Under the pieces are notes generated by a model. The model made no database searches. It had not been told where the DNA came from and was given only the letters and a program-made list of their open reading frames with translations. From NCBI RefSeq assembly GCF_000312505.2, contig NZ_HG326225.1, forward strand, positions 1 through 64,000: a stretch of DNA of 64,000 nucleotides. Direction: 5' to 3'. Below are positions 48,971 to 57,210 of the stretch, piece by piece. A program made the translations under genes and the position numbers. How positions within the stretch are numbered: position 1 is the first letter of the stretch; the number at the start of each line of letters is the position of its first letter. The stretch is from Fenollaria massiliensis. Its GTDB lineage: Bacteria > Bacillota > Clostridia > Tissierellales > Peptoniphilaceae.

Positions 48971-49835
48971 AATTTCCCCCTAAAACTGTAATCGCTTTAA
49001 CTTTTCCTAAAATTTTAAAGCATCTATTAGTAAAAATTCTATAAGACGAGTTTATAAGCGCTTCTTGGTAACTCATCTCGTCACATTCTAACTTCATTTC
49101 ATTATATAGTCCTAAATCTGACAAGGCAAAGCCTAATTTAGGACAGATATGTAATTTAAAATTTGTAAAATTTAATATATCATTAATAAGAGGGTAATAA
49201 AAATCATTCACTAGTTCTTTAACTATCTTTGGTCCAACAGTTTCAACGCTTAGTATAGGATCAGCTAGACAAATGATTTTGACCTTAATTTCATCAAGCT
49301 TTAATAATAAATCTAAAACATTTCTTCTATAATAAGCATAAATTTTTTCTTTGTCTAATTTTTTTCTAAATGCAAGAAGAAATTTTGATATATCTATCAC
49401 TTGAGAAATAAATGACAAAAGACCGTTTAATTTAAAACAAATAGGAGCCTCTTCACTCGCCATGGCTTTTTCCATGGTGATAAAATGCTCCAAATTAAAA
49501 TCAAAATCTTTTAAATTATATAATTCATCAATACTGTCAAGCTCTATGAATCTTCTAAGATTAGCGTTTTTATCAAGCATCATGCCAGCTAATTCGCCTT
49601 CCATAGTGCCTACAATTGGATAAAAAATTACATCAAAACCAAGGCTCATTCTTTGAGCCACATCTTTATAAAGATTTGCATCATTGAATAAGTCTTCTTC
49701 GTTTATATCCAAATTTAAATCAGTATACTCTTTTTCATTTGTTGCAGTGCATGAGTACACTCTAATATCTCCTATCTTTTTCACGCTCTCACCGTTAAAT
49801 ATTATACAACAGCTAGAAAACTTAATCAAATCCAT
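48963..49835 (-). CDS. Diverged UroD-family methyltransferase-like protein
   Basis: A 290-residue shortened relative of the neighbouring UroD-family protein. Aligned segments: FNGESVKKIGDI (for LHGEKADRPAV), LADPILSVETVGPKIVKEL (for ADPSGTAEILGPKYFEEY) and KLHICPKLG (for IIHICGD). The His-x-Cys pair is kept, but the C-terminal Cys-Gly-Leu-Gly segment is replaced by TNRCFKILGK. It may be a non-catalytic partner or a recast enzyme. ATG 49835 lacks a ribosome binding site; a GTG at 49784 has GGTGAG 3 bases before it, yet the alignment reaches upstream of that GTG, so I keep 49835. First gene of the main operon. Confidence 0.7.
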   Translation of the reverse strand: MDLIKFSSCCIIFNGESVKKIGDIRVYSCTATNEKEYTDLNLDINEEDLFNDANLYKDVAQRMSLGFDVIFYPIVGTMEGELAGMMLDKNANLRRFIELDSIDELYNLKDFDFNLEHFITMEKAMASEEAPICFKLNGLLSFISQVIDISKFLLAFRKKLDKEKIYAYYRRNVLDLLLKLDEIKVKIICLADPILSVETVGPKIVKELVNDFYYPLINDILNFTNFKLHICPKLGFALSDLGLYNEMKLECDEMSYQEALINSSYRIFTNRCFKILGKVKAITVLGGNYE

Positions 49836-49865
49836 GTAATTAAGGGGTATTCATGAAATTTATAC

Positions 49866-49901
49866 AATAAAAATGTGCATATAGCTTAGCTACACGCACA
49901 T
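49866..49901 (-). terminator. Terminator after the first UroD-family gene
   Basis: A 12-bp helix (49874-49885 with 49889-49900) that is fully paired only in minus-strand RNA (two G-U wobbles; on the plus strand they are mismatches), then TTTTTATT. A weak TATAAA (49859-49864) follows before the next gene. Confidence 0.75.
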
Positions 49902-49947
49902 TGTTTATAAAAAATATTTCTGTTATCGAAAGTCTATAAAAAAAATA

Positions 49948-51015
49948 TTATACTAATTTTGATGTATCCATAGGCATTTTACCGTAATATCTGCCCCACT
50001 TCATAAATGAATCAATGTTTTCAATAGGACTGTTCTTTGGAATTTGGCAGCCAGTGCACAAAATGTATCCTTTTGGCGAGTCCCAAGCCTTTGCAACGCA
50101 TTTTTTAACTTCTTCTTTAATAATATCGTCGTTGCCTAGATAAATCGCATCAACCGGCGGAACATTACCTGTGATAACTACTTTGTCACCCATAATTCTT
50201 TTTGCTTCGGCAAGGTCTTCGCAGTTATCTATAGAGAAGTTACCAACACCAGCGCTAACAACATCTTCCCAGATATCTTTTGATTTGCCGCAGATATGAA
50301 TTGTAGGGGCGCCACCGCAATATTTTTTAACATCTTCAACATTTCTCTTAAAATATGGCAGAGAAAATTCTCTGTATTGAGCAGGTCTAATCATAGATGT
50401 TGATGATACTGGATCACAAAAACCTGTTCCGAAACCAATTTTGCCAAGAGCTTTGATATATTCAGCGTTATTTCTTGTGATTATATCCATAAGTCTATGA
50501 AAAGCTTCTTTTTTCTTAACAATCCATCTAAGCATATTCTCAGTGCCAAGTACTGATGCGGCTACTGTGAACGGTGCAGTCATTGATGCGCCTATATCAG
50601 CTACATCGCCAAGAGCGTCTCTAATTTTTTCAAGCGCCTCTAGTAGTACATGTAGGTGACCATCCTTCCATGGATCGATAAGCTCGAGTTTATCGATGTC
50701 TTCTTCTGTTTTAACAACTGGCTCTCTTAAATTAGAGATATTGTCATCAGGATAATTCATTACCGAGCCCATGGCTTCAGCCATGCCCCTAAGTGTTGTT
50801 GACACACAGATGTTGTCATGATGAAAGCGATTGAATAAAGCAATTTCAGTCTCTGTGATTACATCAGATGATGTATAATAATCATTAGTCTTCTTACCTA
50901 TGTACCATGCCATAGTAACCCCCATATCTGGCACTACAGGTAATCTGTCAATTGCTTCGCCCTTTGAAAAGGCAATCATCCTTTCTTTTGGTGTCATTTC
51001 ATCTTCAAAATACAT
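49948..51015 (-). CDS. UroD-family corrinoid methyltransferase
   Basis: 355 residues, uroporphyrinogen-decarboxylase superfamily, methyltransferase branch. It opens MTPKERMIAFSKGEAIDRLP and shows DIGASMTAPFTVAASVLG, the zinc-ligand pair in PTIHICGKSKDIW (about 234-246) and a late Cys in YILCTGCQIPKN (about 316-327), so the zinc site looks complete. It differs clearly from the other UroD-family protein, suggesting a different substrate (one for demethylation, one for the acceptor). It follows capA by 11 bases and ends at its own terminator, so it is transcribed with the capA unit rather than with the corrinoid protein. Confidence 0.87.
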   Translation of the reverse strand: MYFEDEMTPKERMIAFSKGEAIDRLPVVPDMGVTMAWYIGKKTNDYYTSSDVITETEIALFNRFHHDNICVSTTLRGMAEAMGSVMNYPDDNISNLREPVVKTEEDIDKLELIDPWKDGHLHVLLEALEKIRDALGDVADIGASMTAPFTVAASVLGTENMLRWIVKKKEAFHRLMDIITRNNAEYIKALGKIGFGTGFCDPVSSTSMIRPAQYREFSLPYFKRNVEDVKKYCGGAPTIHICGKSKDIWEDVVSAGVGNFSIDNCEDLAEAKRIMGDKVVITGNVPPVDAIYLGNDDIIKEEVKKCVAKAWDSPKGYILCTGCQIPKNSPIENIDSFMKWGRYYGKMPMDTSKLV

Positions 51016-51026
51016 TAAACCATCTC

Positions 51027-52211
51027 CTATTTATATAATTCATTAAAATCGTTTAGGCTTTCTAATAATTTTGCTTTTATTTGATTAAATCTGTCTACTT
51101 TAATCTTTCCGTCAAGAGCATCCTTCACCGGAATAACATTGTAGTGGCTCTTACCATTCGCACGGTACTTGTCAACCCAAAGTGGATGCGCTTCGAATTT
51201 TTCTATGCTTACGCCGTCTTTGTCCTTCTTTACTATCACTTCCATCATAAGCTCGCTCTCACTAAAGCGCTGACCCATGCCCTCTCTTCTTTGATTCGAT
51301 ACAAAATTACCCATAGAGTAGCAAACATAAGTTTTTTTGCCATGCGCTTCGATAATATCTGATTTTTGTATAACATGTGGGTGCGAACCTAAAATCAAAT
51401 CCACTCCCAAAGCATTTAACTCGTTTGCGACCTTGATCTGACTTTGATGCGGTTTGTGCTGATACTCGTTGCCCCAGTGCATATAAACAAGTTTTACATC
51501 AACATCATTCTCATTCATATAAGCAATATCTTTTTTAATCTTATCCATGTCGATGAAATTTATCGCATAAGCCTTGTCAGTTCCTTGAACTTTTTTCTCA
51601 AAGCCATTAATTGAATAAGTATAAGCCGATATACCAAATTTAATGCCATTGACCTCTTTTATTAGAGGCATGTTATTATTGTCTTTGTATGTGCCAATAT
51701 TGTCCATCTCATATTTTTTAATCGTGTCAATGGTTTTGTTAACACCTGCGAAGCCCTTGTCAAAAGCGTGGTTATTAGCAGTACAAATCACATCAAAACC
51801 TTGATTTTTAAGAGCTTTAATACTATCTTCAGGCGATGAAAACATTGGATAAGTAGTGTATTTGCCATTGGCCGAAACAGTTGTCTCATAATTAATCATA
51901 GCCATGTCGGCATTTTTAAAATTTGGTAAATATTTAAAATATTCATCAAAATTATAAGTGCCATCGCCTTGCTCAGCGCCCGAAAGTTGTGGGCCGTGAA
52001 GCATAAAATCGCCAGCTGCAAATATTTGCACTTTGCTTGTCTTTATGGGCTCTTCTTTTTTCTGAATAATAATCGGAATTTCTTTTACATCATAAACATA
52101 AGTTAAAGACTTGTCCTTGTTAATTTCTTTTGCTTTTTGCTTGCAAGCGACTGGCCCTAAAAGCATATTTATGAAACAAAGAAGAAAAATTGTAAATTTT
52201 CTAAATAACAT
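51027..52211 (-). CDS. CapA-family metallophosphatase-like surface protein
   Basis: 394 residues. A hydrophobic signal (about 1-20) ends in PVACK, a weak lipobox, so it is probably lipid-anchored outside. The calcineurin-like CapA domain has GDFMLHG, INYETT, ANNHAFDKG, VYMHWGNEYQHKP, LGSHPHVIQ and YSMGNFVSNQR. The family is named for poly-gamma-glutamate capsule synthesis, but no other capsule genes (capB, capC) are here, so its role is open. The ATG directly follows the DUF5317 stop (TAGATG). Confidence 0.86.
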   Translation of the reverse strand: MLFRKFTIFLLCFINMLLGPVACKQKAKEINKDKSLTYVYDVKEIPIIIQKKEEPIKTSKVQIFAAGDFMLHGPQLSGAEQGDGTYNFDEYFKYLPNFKNADMAMINYETTVSANGKYTTYPMFSSPEDSIKALKNQGFDVICTANNHAFDKGFAGVNKTIDTIKKYEMDNIGTYKDNNNMPLIKEVNGIKFGISAYTYSINGFEKKVQGTDKAYAINFIDMDKIKKDIAYMNENDVDVKLVYMHWGNEYQHKPHQSQIKVANELNALGVDLILGSHPHVIQKSDIIEAHGKKTYVCYSMGNFVSNQRREGMGQRFSESELMMEVIVKKDKDGVSIEKFEAHPLWVDKYRANGKSHYNVIPVKDALDGKIKVDRFNQIKAKLLESLNDFNELYK

Positions 52212-52772
52212 CTAAGATCTCCTCTTCATAACATCTTCAACAAGCATAAACAGTCCAAGCGATAGAAATATATCGCCAATGCTAATTATAGTCCTAAAGC
52301 TAGTGAACTTACCAAGTGGAATAGTGTCAGCAAGCGCGTTAAAAGTTTTTCCGCTAACAGAAAGCGTATGCGTCATCGATAAAGATTTTTCTAAAAAGCC
52401 AAGCTCGCCAGCAGAACCGTTATATACAAGAGCATCCTTCACCACCGGCATAAAACCTCCATAGTTAATCATCGCTATCAAATTAAGCGCAAGACCGATC
52501 GCCACTATGTTAAAGGCAAAGTACTTGTTATTAGCAATCGCAAAAAATATCATTACAAAAAATGTAAAAATATTGATATATGGATATGTCATGATCAATT
52601 CGCGTCTAAAAATAAAATTAAATCTCGTGATATAAACAAGAACAGCGATATTTATAATAGCTGTTAGCAATAAAAACCATGTATACCTTAAATTCATTTT
52701 AAATAAATTATTTATCCTTCCGCCATTGATAAGCGAAATAACTATGGCGAAGACAATTACAAATAAAGCCAT
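52212..52772 (-). CDS. DUF5317 membrane protein
   Basis: A 186-residue membrane protein with about five helices, a GGRINNL segment near the N-terminus and INYGGFMPV (about 101-109) before a polar loop, and SIGDIFLSLGLFMLVEDV at the end. These match the DUF5317 family, function unknown. GAGGTG precedes the ATG. Middle gene of the 174-residue protein - DUF5317 - capA - uroD unit, 1 base after its neighbour. Confidence 0.78.
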   Translation of the reverse strand: MALFVIVFAIVISLINGGRINNLFKMNLRYTWFLLLTAIINIAVLVYITRFNFIFRRELIMTYPYINIFTFFVMIFFAIANNKYFAFNIVAIGLALNLIAMINYGGFMPVVKDALVYNGSAGELGFLEKSLSMTHTLSVSGKTFNALADTIPLGKFTSFRTIISIGDIFLSLGLFMLVEDVMKRRS

Positions 52773-52773
52773 C

Positions 52774-53298
52774 TTACACCTCTTTCTTCACTTGGATAAG
52801 AAGTCTTTCAATCTCGAAATTAATCCTATCCCTTATGTATATAGCATAGAGCTTCTTCTCATTAACCTTTGTATAATAAATACTAAAGAGCATGCCGATG
52901 ACTATGGCGCTCAAAGCAAAAGCAAAAAATGTTTTTAATGTGACGCCAAAAATCTCTTCAATCTTGAAGTACTTTAACGACTTAGCACTTAAAAAGAAAG
53001 TCATGAAAGATATGGCAACCGGTAAAAGTATCCTCGATAGTGGCGCAACAAAGCTTCTAAAATCAACCGCCTTGTACTTCGTCTCCAAATAAACACTTAT
53101 CTTAGCCGCACTTAAATTTAATGACTTAAACAAATCATCATCATAAACAAAAACATCATTTACAATCTCATTAAGAGCTTCTTCCTTAACCTTGCCATAA
53201 ATCTTTTTCTTCAAAGCACCATCACTTGTCCAAAAAAGAGATTTTATTTCTTCTTCAAATTCTTTTTTATATTTTTCAATACAATCCTTCGTCTGCAT
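52774..53298 (-). CDS. Membrane protein of unknown function
   Basis: 174 residues. A charged N-terminal half (Lys/Glu-rich, about 1-80) is followed by two membrane helices (about 86-105 and 120-142) and a charged tail predicted helical (about 143-174). I recognise no family. AAGGAG precedes the ATG. First gene of the capA unit; an extended -10 box and a large inverted repeat lie upstream. Confidence 0.7.
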   Translation of the reverse strand: MQTKDCIEKYKKEFEEEIKSLFWTSDGALKKKIYGKVKEEALNEIVNDVFVYDDDLFKSLNLSAAKISVYLETKYKAVDFRSFVAPLSRILLPVAISFMTFFLSAKSLKYFKIEEIFGVTLKTFFAFALSAIVIGMLFSIYYTKVNEKKLYAIYIRDRINFEIERLLIQVKKEV

Positions 53299-53324
53299 AT
53301 AACTCTCCTTATACCATCATTAAT

Positions 53325-53333
53325 ATTATATCA
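53325..53333 (-). promoter_or_regulatory. Extended -10 promoter of the capA unit
   Basis: TGATATAAT on the minus strand (TATAAT at 53325-53330). No good -35 box. Confidence 0.5.
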
Positions 53334-53359
53334 TATAATATCTGTTTTACACTTAAAGA

Positions 53360-53393
53360 TTAATCTATACATAGTGGGTCTTGTATAGATTAA
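53360..53393. repeat. 11-bp inverted repeat upstream of the capA unit
   Basis: TTAATCTATAC (53360-53370) and its perfect complement (53383-53393), 12 bases apart. No T run follows on either side. It lies about 35-65 bp upstream of the -10 box, so an activator or repressor site is plausible. Confidence 0.55.
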
Positions 53394-53413
53394 ATTTATC
53401 TATATTATAGCAT

Positions 53414-53441
53414 AAAAAAACTGAGCTAGTAAATAGCTCAG
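53414..53441 (-). terminator. Terminator of the YitT gene
   Basis: CTGAGCT/AGCTCAG stem (53421-53427 with 53435-53441), then seven T on the minus strand. Confidence 0.9.
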
Positions 53442-53459
53442 CCTATATACAATATTAAC

Positions 53460-54353
53460 TTATATAAATCTTCTCCACTTTTCTCCAAGTATCTCGTTTG
53501 CGCTGCTTGTTACGACGAAGGCTGTTGGGTCCGCGTCGTTAACGAACTCTTTTAGTCTGATGTACTCGCGTGTTGAAACTGCTGTTTGTATCAAAACGTT
53601 GTCCTTCTTTGAATAAGCGCCCTTATATGGGATAAGGTTTGCGGATCTATCTAGGTCTTCTATAATAAACTTTGATACGAGTTCGACTTCTTTTGTATTG
53701 ATGTAACAAAGCTTACTTGTGTTAAGACCGCTAATTGTGATGCTAACTACTGCTCCGTTGATTATAACGCCCATAACTGAATATAAAAATATATTCATAC
53801 CAAAGGCAGAGCCAGCGAAGATACTAACGACAAGGTCCGCAACAACACAACCTATGCCTAAGTCAAGTCCTAAAAACTTTTGCATAATCTTGGCAATGAT
53901 GTCTGTGCCGCCTGTTGATGTGTATTGATTAAGTACCATGCCCACGCCTATACCTTGAATAATCATGCCTAGAGTAATTAATAGGAACAAATCATCTGAT
54001 AGCGGCTTTGGATTTGGAAATATTATTTCAAATAGCCAAACTAGTCCTGACAAGGCAAGTGTAACTATGATGGTTCTTGTACCAAAGTCTTTACCGATGA
54101 AGATGAATCCCATGATGAATAAAACTATGTTTACTAAGATAAATAAGGGTCCAACTCCAAGTGGTATGTAGTGACTTAAAACTATGGCGATACCTGATGC
54201 GCCTCCTGATGTTAGGTTCGATGGCACTAGGAAGAAATGTATCGCTGAGGCAACTAGTATTATGCCTATGATGATGAGTACTATCTCTTTCCAGTTGTAT
54301 TTGTGTTTGATTTTGTCTTTCTTTAAATTTTGCACTTCATTGACTATGTTCAT
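53460..54353 (-). CDS. YitT-family membrane protein (DUF161/DUF2179)
   Basis: 297 residues. Five to six membrane helices (about 24-200) with the family segments HFFLVPSNLTSGGASGIAI (about 44-62) and YTSTGGTDIIAKIM (about 144-157), then a soluble C-terminal DUF2179 domain (about 225-297). Function of YitT proteins is unknown. GAGG precedes the ATG. Single gene, divergent from rubrerythrin, with its own terminator. Confidence 0.9.
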   Translation of the reverse strand: MNIVNEVQNLKKDKIKHKYNWKEIVLIIIGIILVASAIHFFLVPSNLTSGGASGIAIVLSHYIPLGVGPLFILVNIVLFIMGFIFIGKDFGTRTIIVTLALSGLVWLFEIIFPNPKPLSDDLFLLITLGMIIQGIGVGMVLNQYTSTGGTDIIAKIMQKFLGLDLGIGCVVADLVVSIFAGSAFGMNIFLYSVMGVIINGAVVSITISGLNTSKLCYINTKEVELVSKFIIEDLDRSANLIPYKGAYSKKDNVLIQTAVSTREYIRLKEFVNDADPTAFVVTSSANEILGEKWRRFI

Positions 54354-54491
54354 ATTTTTCCTCTTTTCTATAGATATTTCTTATATATATTTATTAAACA
54401 TAAAATTAATTATATCACAATATAGGTAGTTCTTCAAGCATTTTTAATTTGATTTTGATAATATTTATTTGTGCTCAACCGCAAACACCGC

Positions 54492-54520
54492 TTTACAAAA
54501 AATTTTATTTGATATATAAT
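54492..54520 (+). promoter_or_regulatory. Promoter of rubrerythrin
   Basis: TTTACA (54492-54497), 17 bases, TATAAT (54515-54520). The predicted leader is about 26 bases with GAGGGGG. Confidence 0.8.
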
Positions 54521-54552
54521 AAATTTATCATAAAAAAAGAGGGGGTATTTTT

Positions 54553-55134
54553 ATGAAATTAAAAGGAACTAAGACATGCGAAAACCTTATGAAGTCATTC
54601 GTTAACGAATCACAAGCTTCTATAAGATATGGTTATTACGCATCTCAAGCAAAAAAAGATGGCTATGTACAAATACAAAACATCTTTTTAGAAACATCTC
54701 AAAATGAGGAACAACACGCTAAAAGATTCTACAAGTTCTTAAAGGACGAGCTAGATGGCGAAACTATCCAAGTATCTGGTACTTATCCAGTAGCGCTTCA
54801 AGATACTTTAGCTAACTTGAAGGCTGCTGCTGAAGGCGAAAATGAAGAGTGGACTAATATTTACCCTGAATTTGCCAAAATTGCAAAAGAAGAAGGCTTT
54901 AATGAAATAGCCGCTGTATTTACACACATAGGTGAGGTTGAAAAAGCTCACTACAACAGATACAAAAAGCTTATCGAAAATATCGAAGCTGGCAAGGTAT
55001 TCAAAAGAGGCGACGTTTACATATGGAAGTGCTTAAACTGCGGCTTCTTGTATGAAGGCAAGGAAGCTCCTAAAAAGTGCCCTGCATGTGATCACCCACA
55101 AGCTCACTTCGAAATATTTGTAGAAAATTATTAA
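54553..55134 (+). CDS. rbr: Rubrerythrin
   Basis: Reduces hydrogen peroxide in the anaerobic cytoplasm. 193 residues, standard length. The N-terminal four-helix di-iron domain has Glu/His ligands in NESQASIRYGYYASQ, SQNEEQHAKRFY (about 46-57) and GEVEKAHYNRY, and the C-terminal rubredoxin domain has WKCLNCGFLYEG and KKCPACDHPQAH (two CxxC pairs). Strong GAGGGGG site. Single gene with own promoter and terminator. Confidence 0.97.
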   Translation: MKLKGTKTCENLMKSFVNESQASIRYGYYASQAKKDGYVQIQNIFLETSQNEEQHAKRFYKFLKDELDGETIQVSGTYPVALQDTLANLKAAAEGENEEWTNIYPEFAKIAKEEGFNEIAAVFTHIGEVEKAHYNRYKKLIENIEAGKVFKRGDVYIWKCLNCGFLYEGKEAPKKCPACDHPQAHFEIFVENY

Positions 55135-55151
55135 AATTAATTTTGAGTAAA

Positions 55152-55192
55152 AATAATGATGTAGATTTTTTGTCTACATCATTATTTTTATA
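55152..55192. terminator. Bidirectional terminator between rubrerythrin and MATE genes
   Basis: About 13-14 bp stem (from 55152-55165 with 55173-55186), T-rich loop, T run on the plus strand and A run before it. Confidence 0.85.
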
Positions 55193-55210
55193 TAAATTCT
55201 TAAATTTTAA

Positions 55211-56551
55211 TTAAATCTTCTTCTCAACCCATTTACCTTGTTTAAATCTTGTGCTCATAAAGATGTATCTTGAGAATTGATCTGATAAAACGCCCATCCA
55301 TATACCCATTAATCCTAAGTGGAATACATTTACAAGTATATATGTTGATACGCTACGAATTATACTTACGCTGATGATGGATGCGATAAGTGTGTATTTT
55401 ACATCGCCTGCCGCTCTTAAGCAGCCGCCATAAATAATTTGCGATATTTGGCAAATAACTATGACTGTTATGAAGCGGCCAATCATTACACCGTAGTTAA
55501 TAACTGCTTCATCTTGGAAGAATGCTCCGAAAATGTATTTACCGAACAATAATAAAACTGCCGATAAAACGAGTGATATAACGAAACCAACTTTTTGACA
55601 AGTTTTGCCATAAGTTACTGCGTCGTCATATTTTTTCGCTCCAAGTGCTTCACCTGATAAGGCAACGGCTGCGACCTGCATTCCATCTGCAAAGGCAAAG
55701 CCGATGCTTAGTACGTTCATGCCGACATTGTGTGCAGCAAACTGATCTGTACCAAGTGATGCTGCCATAAGAGCTGTTGATAAGAATCCGACTCTCATCG
55801 CAAGATTTTCAGCAAACATATTTAATCCAAGCTTAATTATTTTTATAAGTGCTTCAAAAGCTGGTTTTATCTTATATTTTATTATAAATGGTAAACTTAC
55901 ATAAGAATCTTTCTTGAATAATGATCTGATACTCATGATACTCGCAACAAAAGTGCCTAAGATGGTCGCTATCGCTGCACCTCTTACGCCCATGGCTGGA
56001 AAACCAAATTTACCATTGATTAGTATGTAGTTAAAAGAAATATTTACTACGCTTGAAACTAAATTAGTAGTGAAGGCAATTTTAGTGTTGCCACTACCTC
56101 TTTGAGCTGCGTTTATAACTATGCTAATAATATTAAATACGCTAAAGCCCATAATTATATTAAAATATTCTATCGCGTACTCATGTGTATCACTCTTGCT
56201 TCCTGCTAATTTTAGTATTGGGTCGGAGAATGTCACCATGACAGTCGTTATTATTAAACAAAGCAGCATAGCAAGTATAAATGCTGTTACTAAAACTTCA
56301 TTCGCAGATCTTCTGTCCTCTTCGCCTTTTCTTCTCGCTACGAGCGCCGAAACAGCTATGCTTATCGAGAAGAATATCGCAAGCCCAATAAATTTTGGCT
56401 GCGTTGTAAGACCAACCGCTGAGATGGCGTATGTACCTAAGCTTGATACCATGTAAGTGTCGATGATGCCTGCTAGTGCTATAAATACACTCTCAAGTAC
56501 CGATGGCCACGCTACTTTAAAAACTCTTTTCAAAAATTCATTATCTATCAA
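55211..56551 (-). CDS. MATE-family multidrug/antimicrobial exporter
   Basis: 446 residues, twelve membrane helices, exporting cationic or other small compounds by Na+ or H+ exchange. N-terminal FKVAWPSVLESVFIALAG with GIIDTYMVSSLG (about 27-38), GSGNTKIAF in the first half and the matching GDVKYTLIASI in the second half. The start is a TTG with GGAAGTGAT just upstream. No regulator next to it; substrate unknown. Confidence 0.9.
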   Translation of the reverse strand: MIDNEFLKRVFKVAWPSVLESVFIALAGIIDTYMVSSLGTYAISAVGLTTQPKFIGLAIFFSISIAVSALVARRKGEEDRRSANEVLVTAFILAMLLCLIITTVMVTFSDPILKLAGSKSDTHEYAIEYFNIIMGFSVFNIISIVINAAQRGSGNTKIAFTTNLVSSVVNISFNYILINGKFGFPAMGVRGAAIATILGTFVASIMSIRSLFKKDSYVSLPFIIKYKIKPAFEALIKIIKLGLNMFAENLAMRVGFLSTALMAASLGTDQFAAHNVGMNVLSIGFAFADGMQVAAVALSGEALGAKKYDDAVTYGKTCQKVGFVISLVLSAVLLLFGKYIFGAFFQDEAVINYGVMIGRFITVIVICQISQIIYGGCLRAAGDVKYTLIASIISVSIIRSVSTYILVNVFHLGLMGIWMGVLSDQFSRYIFMSTRFKQGKWVEKKI

Positions 56552-56703
56552 TTAATCACTTCCATATCTCATATCTATATCTTTTTATAAAACATTTAAT
56601 TTATTATAACATATATTTTTAACTCATACAAGGAAATAGCTGTTTTTATTTAGAAAAACGAAATATTTCTTATTAATTCTATAACAATATCTAGGTCTAG
56701 ATA

Positions 56704-56737
56704 AATAAAAAAGAAGCTCACAATCGTAAACTTCTTT
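56704..56737 (-). terminator. Terminator of the PNPOx-like gene
   Basis: AAGAAG/CTTCTT stem extended by weak pairs (56711-56736), then TTTTTT on the minus strand. The rest of the 56552-56751 gap is AT-rich with nothing recognised. Confidence 0.65.
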
Positions 56738-56751
56738 GCATAAATATTTAA

Positions 56752-57159
56752 TTAAAATTTAATTACTTCTGGATCTTTACCATGACTCATAAGGTTCATC
56801 ACAGCATCTTTTAAATAGAAAACAGCTGTATCATCATCGTCTGCAGCGTACTTGCCCTTACATGCTTCTACGTTATCATTAACAAGTTTTTCTCTTGCTT
56901 CTCTTCTATCATCTTCAACAAGCTCCGCAAATACTCTGTAGTAGTCCTTGCCAATAGATCTTGCTATAGCTACATGTGGATTAGCTTTGATCTCCTTATA
57001 TACATTCTTGTGCTTCTTTGTAACAATGTATATCTTGTCCTCAAACTCGCAGTGCACGTCAAATGGTCTTACATTTGCCTTGCCTTCAACAGCTGTTGCT
57101 AAATAAAATTCATCTTCACTTCCTAGTATCTCTAATACTCTCTTAATATTTTCTTTCAT
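56752..57159 (-). CDS. Pyridoxamine 5'-phosphate oxidase-family flavin-binding protein
   Basis: A 135-residue split-barrel FMN-binding protein. It shows the usual FYLATAVEGKANVRPFDV (about 17-34), KIYIVTKKHKNVYKEI and NPHVAIARS segments. Short relatives include general stress proteins and putative flavin reductases; real PNPOx activity is not implied. GAGGAGG precedes the ATG. Single gene. Confidence 0.85.
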   Translation of the reverse strand: MKENIKRVLEILGSEDEFYLATAVEGKANVRPFDVHCEFEDKIYIVTKKHKNVYKEIKANPHVAIARSIGKDYYRVFAELVEDDRREAREKLVNDNVEACKGKYAADDDDTAVFYLKDAVMNLMSHGKDPEVIKF

Positions 57160-57210
57160 ATAAATACCTCCTCTACGAGTCTATTGTACCCAAAGAGGAG
57201 GTATCTCTAA

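Noticed and set aside
49784-49835. GTG at 49784 as the start of the diverged UroD-family gene
   Set aside because: It has a fine GGTGAG site, but the family alignment (FNGES to LHGEK) extends upstream of it; kept as an alternative only.
43996-51015. Cobalamin riboswitch before the corrinoid genes
   Set aside because: Intergenic spaces are too short (mostly under 40 bases; the longest, 112 bases, holds a terminator), so no riboswitch can fit.
54498-54540. PerR-type operator over the rubrerythrin promoter
   Set aside because: The AT-rich stretch has only partial symmetry and does not match the TTATAATnATTATAA pattern.
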